Source of the DNA: Malassezia japonica
Lineage: Eukaryota > Basidiomycota > Malasseziomycetes > Malasseziales > Malasseziaceae
DNA length: 64,000 bases
Assembly (NCBI RefSeq): GCF_029542785.1
Contig: NC_083370.1
Span: 620,001 to 684,000, forward strand
Direction: 5' to 3'
Shown piece by piece: positions 55,505 through 64,000 of the stretch. A program made the position numbers and the translations under genes. Each line of letters begins with the position of its first letter. Within the stretch, counting starts at the first letter, position 1. The notes below the pieces were generated by a model, which searched no databases, was not told the origin of the DNA, and saw nothing but the letters and a program-made list of their open reading frames with translations.

Positions 55505-57306
55505 CTAGTCTGCATTGCGAAGACGCGGGGGTATGCGAGGGATATCCAGCATCGAAAAACTGCATAAGGAGCGGGACGTACATGCTCTGCTCGGTGGGCG
55601 TGTCGAGCGGTGCGGGATCGTCGATGCGCGTCAGGCCCGTGGCGGCAAACTGGTGAGAAGAACGACGTACCACGTAGCCTTTCGCACGGGCGGCACGGCG
55701 CAGATCGCGCTCGTACAGCACGCTTCCGGTCCAGCCGAGGAGCGCTGCACCGTACTGCGCGCGGGGCGCAAAGACAATGTCGACGCGGCGGTGCACAGAC
55801 GTGGGCGTGCAGCGGTAGACGAGCTGCGCGACGTCCACACCGTGTTCTTCGAGCTGCTTGTCGGTATGTGCCCGCCGCGCAACAGAGACGGTGTGTGTGA
55901 CATGGCCGGATGCACGCAGGTGCTCGACGAGCATGCGCAGCGCTGTGCCGGGCGACATGGTATCCGTTGGCCCGTGCGTCACGACCAGGTCAACGTCGCC
56001 GGAAGAAGCGGCACCGCGCCGGTAGCTCCCGGCGATCGCACCGACCGCATGCGGAAGAATGGTGCGCAGCTCGTGCATGATCTGGTGAGCGACTGTACGT
56101 ACTTTGCTTGCAATGTCCTCGACTTCAGCTCGGGGAATGCGCTGCTCCAAGTCGGGGAGCAGCGCAAGGCTCTCGGCGACGCCGAGGTGCGTGGACAGCT
56201 CGGTAGACTTGTGGCGCGTGAGATCCTCGAGCGTACGGCAGCCTTCGTTGTACGCGCGCTCGGCGGTGCGTGGGCCAATGCTGTAGAGAGTCGTAAAGCT
56301 GAGCATCGTCTGCACAGCGGCGTCCGCGCGGATTGTATCGGCTTCGGCAATCTTGCCAAGCTGGTAAAACTGGCGAATGACGGTCGCCATCTTGCTTCCG
56401 ATACCCTTGATTGTCGAGAGTGTCTCGTAGGGCACCGAGGCAAGGGCATAGGGCAGGGCCTTGACGGCGGCCGCTGCGCGCATGTAAGCCATCTCGCTGT
56501 ACATGTCGGTCGTCAGCCGGCGGTGCCTCCGCAGGAGCTGCAGCTCGTCTACCAAGGGCTGGTTGTGTATACTCTGCAGGGGCGTAGGGCGGTAGAGGGC
56601 AGACTCGGTATTTTGCCACGCTGGCGCATTGCGCCATGCCTCGGCGTCTGTGGCCTCGTCGGGCGGATCGGCGACGCCGTCTTTGGTAGGCAAGTCGGCC
56701 TGCGGAAGCGTAAATCGGCTTGCAGGGGAATCCTCAGTGCTCGACTCTTCAAGTGAGTCGTGCGACGTGTCGGTCTCGGTATCCGAGTCGGTGGGGCTGG
56801 GACCTCTTTGGGCCTTGCTCGGGGGTCCCTCTTGCTCTTTCTTGGTCGCCTCTGTCGTTTCACTTGCATCAGTTCCGTCATTTACATTGTCATCTCCATC
56901 ACCTCGCCCCCTCTTTCCTAAATCCACGCCTGGATAGACCACAAACTTGGCCATGTCTACACATACGCCCTCGTTCGCGCATGCCTCGAGCCATGCCACA
57001 TTTACAATCGGTTTCGAGGTCTTGTGAGCAGTAGTACGTACTCGCTCAATTTCGGACGTGTGCCGCTCGATCCGCCGTGGCGCACGCATGCCAGTGAGCA
57101 GGATATTCGCATCGTCGCGTACGTCACACACGACTGCGCCAAGCCCGGCCGCCTCGAGTTCCACCGCCTGCACCTCTTCCGCGCCCAGCATCTGTGGCAT
57201 CACATACACCCCTGCATAAGCCGCTCTACGTACGCGATGCATGGCTCAGCACGCGGCTCGGCGGCCGTGCGGCTCGCTGCCGCTGCCCAAACACGTCGCG
57301 CTCCAT
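55505..57306 (-). CDS. POL4: family X DNA polymerase (Pol IV/Pol lambda-like)
   Basis: Exons 57306-57234, 57211-55582 and 55559-55505, with two 22-nt introns, give 585 residues. A BRCT domain (about 25-110, with PIVNVAWLEAC) and an acidic Ser/Thr linker precede helix-hairpin-helix elements TIKGIGSKMATVI and LYSIGPRTAERAY. The catalytic GSYRRGAASSGDVDLVV lies near residue 428, then RRVDIVFAP and LLGWTGS. The second splice is essential: it gives FSMLDIPRIPPRLRNAD, the standard Pol X C-terminus. It acts in gap filling during end joining and base excision repair. A 21-base in-frame intron-like segment lies at 57021-57041. Confidence 0.92.
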
Positions 57307-57341
57307 CTGTGGAGAACGCTCCTTTGACCTCCACTTGGCGT

Positions 57342-58473
57342 ATGGCCCACGACGCGAAGCGCGTGCCGGGCCAGGGGCCAGGGCCGCCCGGCGCACTAGC
57401 GAGGCAGCGGCGGCCACCGACCGAGGCCGCCTTTGACTCTTTGTACGTGTCTGTCCTAACCCAGCTATGATGCATTTGTCGGCGTCCGCGAACGGGGCCC
57501 GTCACGAAGCGTATCGCCCGACGAAGTGCGGCGCGTCGCGAGCTCGAGTGCCGTGCCGCTCAGTGCGCCAGTCCACTCGACTCCGGTCCTGCGGCGTGCC
57601 TCGGCTCCGCCAGGTGAAGAGGTAAGAATTTCGCCTGTGCTTCCAACAAAACGGCCACGCGGCCGGCCACGCAAAGACGGACGGCCCGCAGGCAGCGTTC
57701 CGCCTCGCTACCCCCGGCGGCCGCCAGCGAATGAGAGCGTGACAAGTGCGAGTGAGGCGGACTCTGCCACTGATACCCCCCGCCTCGCGAGCGAGCAGCC
57801 GGTAGACGCCGACAACCCATTCTTGTCCACCGACGCGGATCCTCCGAAACGCAAACGCGGCCGGCCGCGCAAATACCCCATTACGCCGTCCGAAGAAAGT
57901 GCGCGTGCGGCGGTCAAGGCGTCGCAAAATATCCCTCCGTGGTCGGTCGTCGAGGCCGTCGACCGCCCGCCAGTGTACCCCGAGACGCATATCTTAATTG
58001 GGCGGCATTGCCCCCCTCGGCCATCATCGTGGACGTCGCCGGAACGTGCACGGCCTGCGCGCCCGCCTCAGTGGCACTATTACCGGCGGCCGGTGCGCAT
58101 GGATCTCCAAGGAAAGCGGCGTGACGGCGTGGCGCCCGAGCCGATTCCTCCTGCCCCTCCTGGCCGCCGCGGGCGGACGCGCGTCGATTATACTGCGCTG
58201 CTGCACTGGCAGTTTGTGTGCCGTGCGCGTGGCGAGCAGCTTGATCCCCTGACGCTCTGGCGCGCGTGTGTGCGCCGCTGGCACGCCGAGCACGGCCTCG
58301 AGTACGACGACGAGGAGTACGACGAGGACGAGTACGAGGTGCTTTCCGACACGTCGGATGCTGCGCCGAGCGCTGCCGTGTGGCCAGCGACGCCCAGCGA
58401 GCGTCCGGCGCGGCCCCCCGTCTCTCGAAGCACCACGCCGCCGTACACGCCTCCTCATGGACTGCTTGCATAG
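57342..58473 (+). CDS. AT-hook protein of unknown role
   Basis: Exons 57342-57442 and 57465-58473 (22-nt intron) give 369 residues. Two AT-hooks are plain, KRPRGRPRK near residue 96 and KRKRGRPRK near 161, so minor-groove binding of AT-rich DNA is likely. The C-terminal half has a small conserved-looking domain (VDYTALLHWQFVCRARGEQL, then LTLWRACVRRWHAEHG) and an acidic run of D/E/Y residues. I do not recognise that domain. The intron joins FDSF to YDAFVGVRERG in frame. The start lies 35 bases from the divergent POL4 start, and the stop 2 bases from SRF1. Confidence 0.8.
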
Positions 58474-58475
58474 CA

Positions 58476-59709
58476 TTATATCCGAATCCTATGAAAGATA
58501 CGCAAGAGCGAGATCTGGGTTAGCCGGTGCACGTACCATAAATACAATCAGGTAGACGATCACCGAAATGAACACGACGCAAATGAGCGCAACTTGCAGC
58601 TGGCAGAGGGTCCTCTTGGACTCGGGGTGTGTGAGTTCGGTGCGGAATGCGCTTGCGTTTTGGTAAAACGGCGAGCTTGCATTGATGCAGACAATGGTCG
58701 AGGTGAAGTAGTTGTCGAGTGTCAGTGCGAGCTCGGCAGACCACAGGCAAATAAAGATGAGCTCCAGCGCAGTGTACCAGAGCTTGGAGCTGAGCTTCCA
58801 GAGTCCAATCGGGCGGCTAAAGTACTCGATCCAGATCTGGAACAGGGCGTGGGCGATCGAGAGCGGCGAAAAGACGATTGCCAGCAACGGGCTCATGCCC
58901 ACAGCCATTTCCGAGTGGTTTTCGTCGAGCTTGAGACGCAGGCGTATGCCGAGCGCGAGCGTCGTGGACATCACCATCACGTTCACGACGCGGCAGAGGA
59001 GCGGGACGTACACGTTGCGCAGGAGGAACATGCGGACCATGTGCTTCCGGCGCTGCGCCTTGTTCAGCGTCGCCGTCTTTTCCTCCGAGAGTCCGGCGAT
59101 GGGCACGACCGGCTCTGCGCGCCCCGCACCGAGCGACTCGTCAAACTCCCACGGCTCGTTCCACGCCGGCGTCGGCCCCATGTGCACCGTAAGCGCGGCC
59201 TTGGCCTCGGTGTCGGTGGGGTGCACATTGGTGCGCCCCTCGCGTGCGGCGACGGCCGCCCACCCAATGGTATCTTGCATGCCGATGCCCGGCACCTCGG
59301 GCGCCTCGCTGATCGAGTCGTCGTCTGGCCGCGGCGCCTCCTGCGGCGCGTCGTGCGCGCGCATATTCGGCGGCTCGATCTGGGTATGGAAGCGGTGCGC
59401 GACGCGCGCCTGGAGGTTGTACCAGTTCATGAGCTCCGCACGGCTGTACGCCGCGTGGATCGGCATCATTGCGCCTTCCTGCTCCGACTTGAGCGGCTCG
59501 CGCAGCTGCGCGGGCGCCTTGTCGCGCAGCGACTCGGGCACCTCTTGGCCCTGGCCGAGGACCGGCGCGAGGCGCAGGCGGATAGGGTTTCCATCGTACA
59601 TAGGCGCCGGCGGCGGCTCAGACAGGCCGACAGGCGACCCACGCCGCGTGCCGGGCCGGCTCAGGCTGAACTGCGCGATCTCGCTGCGCGGCGAGACTGG
59701 GGACGCCAT
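58476..59709 (-). CDS. SRF1: Srf1-like membrane protein (phospholipase D regulator)
   Basis: Exons 59709-58537 and 58514-58476 (22-nt intron) give 403 residues. The N-terminal 230 residues are hydrophilic with Pro/Ser/Glu-rich stretches; then come about four membrane spans, including MSPLLAIVFSPLSIAHALF, TALELIFICLWSAELALTL and LICVVFISVIVYLIVFM. The pattern and the phrase WTPA-like PTPAWNEPWEFDESLG resemble fungal proteins annotated as regulator of phospholipase D Srf1. After splicing the C-terminus is the basic ISLLRIFHRIRI. Homology is judged by layout, so the name is tentative. Confidence 0.65.
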
Positions 59710-59743
59710 GTTGGGATGCCGAGACTATGATCGGGCGATCGGG

Positions 59744-60932
59744 CTATGCCCAGCCGCTGAGCTCTACGACAAAAGCCATCGACAGGCGGACGAACTGGAG
59801 GATGTGGGGGAAGGAGAACTCGTCGTGGTCAAACGTGTCGCGCGACGTGTGGATGTTTTGCAGGTTGCAGTCTTCAAACGCAGCCTCAATTGCAAACGCG
59901 CTCGGGTAGCCCGCACGGTCCCAGCTCGCGTGGTCGCTCGCGCCGTAGTTGGTCTTGGTGCGCACGTAGGGAATGTCAAGGTACGCGTCGACGAGGCGTG
60001 TCACAAAGTCGGTGAGCGCAGGCGACGTGTAGTCGGTCACGATGCCGACCTTTTCGGTGGTGCCGCGCTTGACAAACGCCGTCATGTCCTGCTGCAGCAT
60101 GGCCTGGACACGGACGTGGTCCTGTTCGTAGGCAGACGCAACCGCCTGCGAGCCGAGCAGGCCACCCTCCTCTGCCGAGTAGAAGTGGAACTCCACGTCG
60201 GATTCCGGGACCCAGCGCGAGGCGCCGAGCGCACGGAGCGTCTCGAGCAGCGTCACAGTGCCGCTTCCGTCGTCGTCCGCGCCAGGCGAGCGGAGGAACG
60301 GGAGGAAGCTCGTGCTGTCCTGGTGCGCACCGAGGATCGTCACGCCGCGCTCGGCAGTGCGCGAAGCATTCGCGCCGCCGATGCGCAAAATGATGGTGCG
60401 CTGCTCCCAGTCGTGCTTAAACTCGGAGATGGACGTGTTCGTCGCAAAGTGGTCAGCGAGGCGCTCGACCTGGTCCATGAGCCACCGCTGGCTCCTGCGC
60501 CCGCTCTCGCTGCGGTAGTAGCGCGTGTAGAACGAGGTAAATTTAGCGAGGTCCGCGCGCGGCCCCGCGTCGCTGACGTGCTCGTACGCCTCTTTCAGGC
60601 GCTCGCCGTGCTCGAGCGCCGGAAAGTGCACTTTGAGCACGCCCATATTCTGCGCGTTCACCTTGCCGAGATCGGGATACTCGGTCACGTCGATAAAGCG
60701 GCGGCCCTGCGCACGGAGCCACCACTTTTCCATCTCGGACGCGAGGACCGTCTCTTGGTCGCCCACTGCGTCAGCGCAAGTACGTACGCTGGAGCACGCG
60801 GTCGCGCCGCAGTGATGCCCACGACATGTCGAGTTTCGGTGCAGTGCCTTCATCCACCATAAACACCTGCTGCCCCAGCGGCGCAGCGGCCACCGCCGCC
60901 GCCCCCGCAATCGCCCAACGCATCCAGAGCAT
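59744..60932 (-). CDS. secreted M28 leucine aminopeptidase
   Basis: Exons 60932-60788 and 60765-59744 (22-nt intron) give 388 residues. A signal peptide (AIAGAAAVAAAPLG) and a pro-region precede the peptidase. All five M28 zinc-binding points are visible: GAHQDST near residue 195, SPGADDDGSGT, SAEEGGLLG, QQDMTAF and ASDHASWDRAG. NASR may be a glycosylation site. Enzymes of this group trim N-terminal residues from peptides outside the cell or in the vacuole. The intron sits before the mature enzyme and is needed to connect the signal peptide. Confidence 0.92.
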
Positions 60933-60976
60933 CGTGGCTTATGTAATACCGGAAATTTTTTTCTCGACCTGCCGTG

Positions 60977-63900
60977 ATGAGCAAGGCGAGCAAGCGTGGC
61001 GCGGACGTGGGTGAGCCTGCAAAGCGCAAGGCCAAGTCGGACGAGGGCGCGGTGAAGCGTGCGCGCACAGAAGGTGCGCCGCTTGCGCCGCACCTCGCGT
61101 CGCGGCCGCAGCTAGAGTCCTTCCCCCGCGGCGGCGGCACGGGCCTGACCCCGATCGAGTACCGCCAGACGCTCCTGGAGGGCCGCCGCGAGTTGGCAGA
61201 CGACGACCTGTTTGCCGAGTCGTCGAGCAAGAAGAAAAAGGCGGCGCCGGCCAAGGCAAAGAAGGCCAAGCAGACGCGCGGCGCGCCGGAAGCGCCAAAA
61301 GACAAGACGCGTGTCGAGATGCTCAACTACAAGCGCCTCCTTCCGGGCACCAAGATGCTGTGCAACGTGCTCGCGGTGCACCCCCTTGCGCTCGTCGTGT
61401 CTATGTGCGACCAGCTTGTCGGCCATATCCCGGTGACGTCCGTCAGCGCACGGCTCACCGACCGCCTGCAAAAGGCGCTCGACGAGGAAGACGTCGACGA
61501 TGACCTTCCTGAGCACGACCAGAGCCCCCCGGAGCTGCGCGATATCTATAAAGTTGGCCAGTGGGTGCTCGCGTCCGTGGAAAATGTCGCGGCGCCCAAC
61601 GCCAAGCGCCAGTGGGGGATGGGGCGCGAAGGCGGCGAGTACGAACGCGAGAGTCAACGTGTGCAGTTCTCGATGGATCCCCGCATCGTGAACGAGGGCG
61701 TGAGTGTGTCCGACCTCGGCGACGGATACCTTTTGCCCGCGACAATTACCTCCCACGAGGACCACGGCTATGCGCTGGACCTCGGCCTGGAAAGCAAGGT
61801 GCACGGCTTCCTGCCGTCGGCGAATGCGGGCGACGAGCCCCTGCGCCTCGGCCAGGTCGTCCTTGTGGCCGTCGAGGCGGTGGCGAGCAACGGCCGCGCC
61901 GTGCGCTGCACGCTGCCGACGCATGCGCCGCGTGCGCTCAAGACGGCGCCGAACCAAGCCGCGCTCCTGCCGGGCGAGTGCGTGCGTGCGCTGGTCACGT
62001 CGCATACGCCGCACGGCCTCGGCGTCAAGCTGTTTGGCATGCTCGACGGAACGGTCGACAATGCGCACCTTCCGCCAGCTGCCCGCGACGATCCGTCGCT
62101 CGTCGCTGCCGGAAAGAAGGTGACGCTGCGTGTGCTGTGGAATATGCCTGCAGACCTCGACGAGGCGTTTGCAGGCGCAGACGCAGTCGGCGCGCGCCGC
62201 ATCGGCCTGAGTGGCGCGCCGCATATTCTCGGCCTGCGCGCACCTCGCGAGGGCGACGCGGCGCTCCCGGACGCGTATCCGATCGGGTCCAAGTGCCGTG
62301 TGCGCGTCGTGAGTGTCGCGAGCGAGTGGGGCCTGCTGTGCGAGGTGCTCGGCAAGGACGTGCAGGGCTTTGTGCACATTTCGCGCGTCGCCGACGAGCA
62401 CATTGACGCGCTTCCGCCCAGCCAAGGCGCCTACAAGATCGGCAGCGAGCACGAGGCGCGTGTCGTAGGCCACGCCATGACCGACCGCCTGCTCCTGCTA
62501 AGCACGCAGCCGTCGATCCTCGCAAAGCAGTACATGCGCGTGAGCGAAGTGCCGCTCGGCGAAGTCGTGCGTGCGTCGGTGCGCCGCGTCACGCCGAAAG
62601 CCATCTTTTTGCGCCTGAACGGTAACGTCGACGGCGTCGTCTTTCCCCTGCACTTTTCCGACGTGCACCTCAAGCACCCCGAGAAAAAGTACAAGCCGAA
62701 CCTAGAGCTGAATGCCAAGGTGATTCATACGGATCCCTCCCAGAACCGCATTGTCCTCTCGCTGAAGCGCTCGCTCATCGAGTCCGAGCTGCCGTTTATC
62801 GGCGCGATGGACGACGCGCGTGTCGGCGTCGTGACCAACGCCGTCGTGCTCAAGCACCTCCAAAAGAGCTTCCTGGTGGAGCTCGGCGGGACGGTGCGTG
62901 CGGTCGTGCCGTTTGTCGAGGCGTCCGACACGGCGCTGACCCCGATGCAGCTCGCGGAGCTGTATCCCCCGGCCAAGGTCGTCAAGGTGCGCCTGACGCA
63001 TGTCGAGCCTGAGACGGGCCGTATCGTCGCGAGCATCAAGCAGACCGCACCGGCGTTCCTCGAGAAGCTCAATGTCGACACGGTCGACATTGGCGAAAAG
63101 GTCGCGGCGCGCGTCGCGAGCATCCGTGACGACGTCGCGATCCTGGTGCTCGAGCCGGCGGGTACGCGTGCGCTCCTTGCGCTCTCGAGTCTCGCGCGCA
63201 TGCGCAAGACAAACGTCAAGGCGGTGCGCGAAGAGGTCAGCGAGGGCGACCTCCTCGACGGGCTCTATGTCCTGAACAAGGTCCCGGAAAAGGGCCTCGT
63301 GATCCTCGGCGACATCTCGCCGAGCCAAAAGGCGGCCGTTGCGCCGGGATCCGAGGTCAAGGGACGTGTGACCGAGGTGCACAAGAAGCAGCTACAGTGC
63401 ACGGTGCAGCTCCCCGGCTGCCGCGCACGTCTGCACCTTGCCGAGACCGCCGACGACCTCGAAAAGGCGGCGCTCCCGGAGGAGGGCGAGACGGTCGTTG
63501 CCACCGTGCTCGATACACGCCGCAGCGGACGCGAGGCGGATATCTCGACGCGTGCGTCGCGCGCGGATGCGAGCATCGCGGCCGTGGACCCGGCCGTGGA
63601 CAGTGCGTCGCAGCTCGAGGTCGGCGCGCAGCTGCGCGGCCTCGTCAAGGCGGTCACCGACAAGGGCGTCTATGTCTCGCTTGGCCGCCGCACAGACGCG
63701 CGTGTGATGATCAAGGAGCTCTTTGACGAGTACGTCAAGGATTTCCGGACCAAGTTCCACGTCGGCCAGCTCGTCAAGGGTACGGTCCTGAGCGTGGACG
63801 GCGACAAGGTCGAGTTCTCGCTCAAGGCGTCGCGCATGGGCGCGCCGGTCAGCAAGGAGCGCAAGACGTCGAACCGCCTGCGCGACTATGCGGCGGGCGA

Positions 63901-64000
63901 CAAGGTCGATGCGTACATCCGCGGCACGGCCGAGTACGGCGTGTTTGTACAGATCAACGACACGGATATCAGTGGCCTGTGCCACAAGAGCGAGCTGTCG
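60977..64000 (+). CDS. RRP5: rRNA biogenesis protein Rrp5, N-terminal part
   Basis: The frame stays open for 1008 codons to the window edge, so the 3' end is missing; full Rrp5 proteins are much longer. The Lys-rich start is followed by the family signature FPRGGGTGLTPIEYRQ. A run of S1 RNA-binding repeats follows, visible as units such as GTKMLCNVLAVHPLALVVSM, GSKCRVRVVSVASEWGLLCE with QGFVHISR, and GDKVDAYIRGTAEYGVFVQI at the right edge. Rrp5 is a nucleolar factor needed for processing of both 18S and 5.8S rRNA. No intron is evident in the visible part. Confidence 0.93.
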   Translation, partial: MSKASKRGADVGEPAKRKAKSDEGAVKRARTEGAPLAPHLASRPQLESFPRGGGTGLTPIEYRQTLLEGRRELADDDLFAESSSKKKKAAPAKAKKAKQTRGAPEAPKDKTRVEMLNYKRLLPGTKMLCNVLAVHPLALVVSMCDQLVGHIPVTSVSARLTDRLQKALDEEDVDDDLPEHDQSPPELRDIYKVGQWVLASVENVAAPNAKRQWGMGREGGEYERESQRVQFSMDPRIVNEGVSVSDLGDGYLLPATITSHEDHGYALDLGLESKVHGFLPSANAGDEPLRLGQVVLVAVEAVASNGRAVRCTLPTHAPRALKTAPNQAALLPGECVRALVTSHTPHGLGVKLFGMLDGTVDNAHLPPAARDDPSLVAAGKKVTLRVLWNMPADLDEAFAGADAVGARRIGLSGAPHILGLRAPREGDAALPDAYPIGSKCRVRVVSVASEWGLLCEVLGKDVQGFVHISRVADEHIDALPPSQGAYKIGSEHEARVVGHAMTDRLLLLSTQPSILAKQYMRVSEVPLGEVVRASVRRVTPKAIFLRLNGNVDGVVFPLHFSDVHLKHPEKKYKPNLELNAKVIHTDPSQNRIVLSLKRSLIESELPFIGAMDDARVGVVTNAVVLKHLQKSFLVELGGTVRAVVPFVEASDTALTPMQLAELYPPAKVVKVRLTHVEPETGRIVASIKQTAPAFLEKLNVDTVDIGEKVAARVASIRDDVAILVLEPAGTRALLALSSLARMRKTNVKAVREEVSEGDLLDGLYVLNKVPEKGLVILGDISPSQKAAVAPGSEVKGRVTEVHKKQLQCTVQLPGCRARLHLAETADDLEKAALPEEGETVVATVLDTRRSGREADISTRASRADASIAAVDPAVDSASQLEVGAQLRGLVKAVTDKGVYVSLGRRTDARVMIKELFDEYVKDFRTKFHVGQLVKGTVLSVDGDKVEFSLKASRMGAPVSKERKTSNRLRDYAAGDKVDAYIRGTAEYGVFVQINDTDISGLCHKSELS

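Noticed and set aside
53626..55515. Long minus-strand frame antisense to AAT1 and the end of RAV1
   Set aside because: AAT1 is highly conserved on the plus strand, and the true 3' end of POL4 is short once its 22-nt intron is removed.
1..64000. tRNA, rRNA, CRISPR or intact transposon
   Set aside because: I found no cloverleaf-type B-box context, no rRNA stretches, no spaced short repeats and no transposase or reverse transcriptase motifs by eye.

Overview
The window reads as a GC-rich, gene-dense chromosome segment of a basidiomycete yeast. The best match is a Malassezia-like member of Ustilaginomycotina. The basis is a divergent homeodomain pair of the b mating-type kind (bE/bW) next to a C1D-family gene, tightly packed single-copy fungal genes, and a hydroxamate-siderophore gene pair. 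The species cannot be named from sequence alone.

Layout. 1-5.9 kb: the end of a Gly-rich repeat protein, RPB2 and CWC25, and a doubtful small ORF. 5.9-12.4 kb: a tandem family of PTM1/GPR107-like seven-membrane-span proteins. One intact GC-rich copy is followed by two AT-rich diverged copies (one broken) and a relic tail. 12.4-28.3 kb: core genes SLS1-like, C1D/LRP1, bE, bW, a DHX29-like helicase, IES1, a NUDCD1-like gene, aprataxin/HNT3 and an unrecognised gene. 28.4-40.6 kb: an AT-rich island holding, all on the minus strand, a tandem array of paralogues of the siderophore acyltransferase next door. There are four intact separate genes, one intact two-domain fusion, one broken two-domain fusion and one broken remnant. 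40.8-44.0 kb: the presumed parental acyltransferase, divergent from L-ornithine N5-monooxygenase. These are the first two steps of hydroxamate siderophore synthesis. 44.1-64 kb: core genes SEC3, a NAPE-PLD-like gene, an LDAH-like gene, RAV1, AAT1, POL4, an AT-hook protein, SRF1, an M28 aminopeptidase and the first part of RRP5.

Two features stand out. First, the GC-rich genes carry extremely short introns. I can place 28; 27 are 22 nt and one is 23 nt, with GTACGT-like starts and the putative branch adenine almost always at intron base 17. They are supported by restored protein motifs: the homeodomain WFQNRR, the histidine triad of aprataxin, the FAD loop of SidA and the Pol X C-terminus. Many open frames therefore end wrongly unless these introns are removed, and gene bounds here include them. 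Second, both AT-rich islands consist of decaying or diverging tandem duplicates of a conserved gene at their edge, and most of their introns are longer (22-46 nt).

I saw no tRNA, rRNA, CRISPR array or transposon. All homology calls rest on motif recognition by eye; no database or computation was used.
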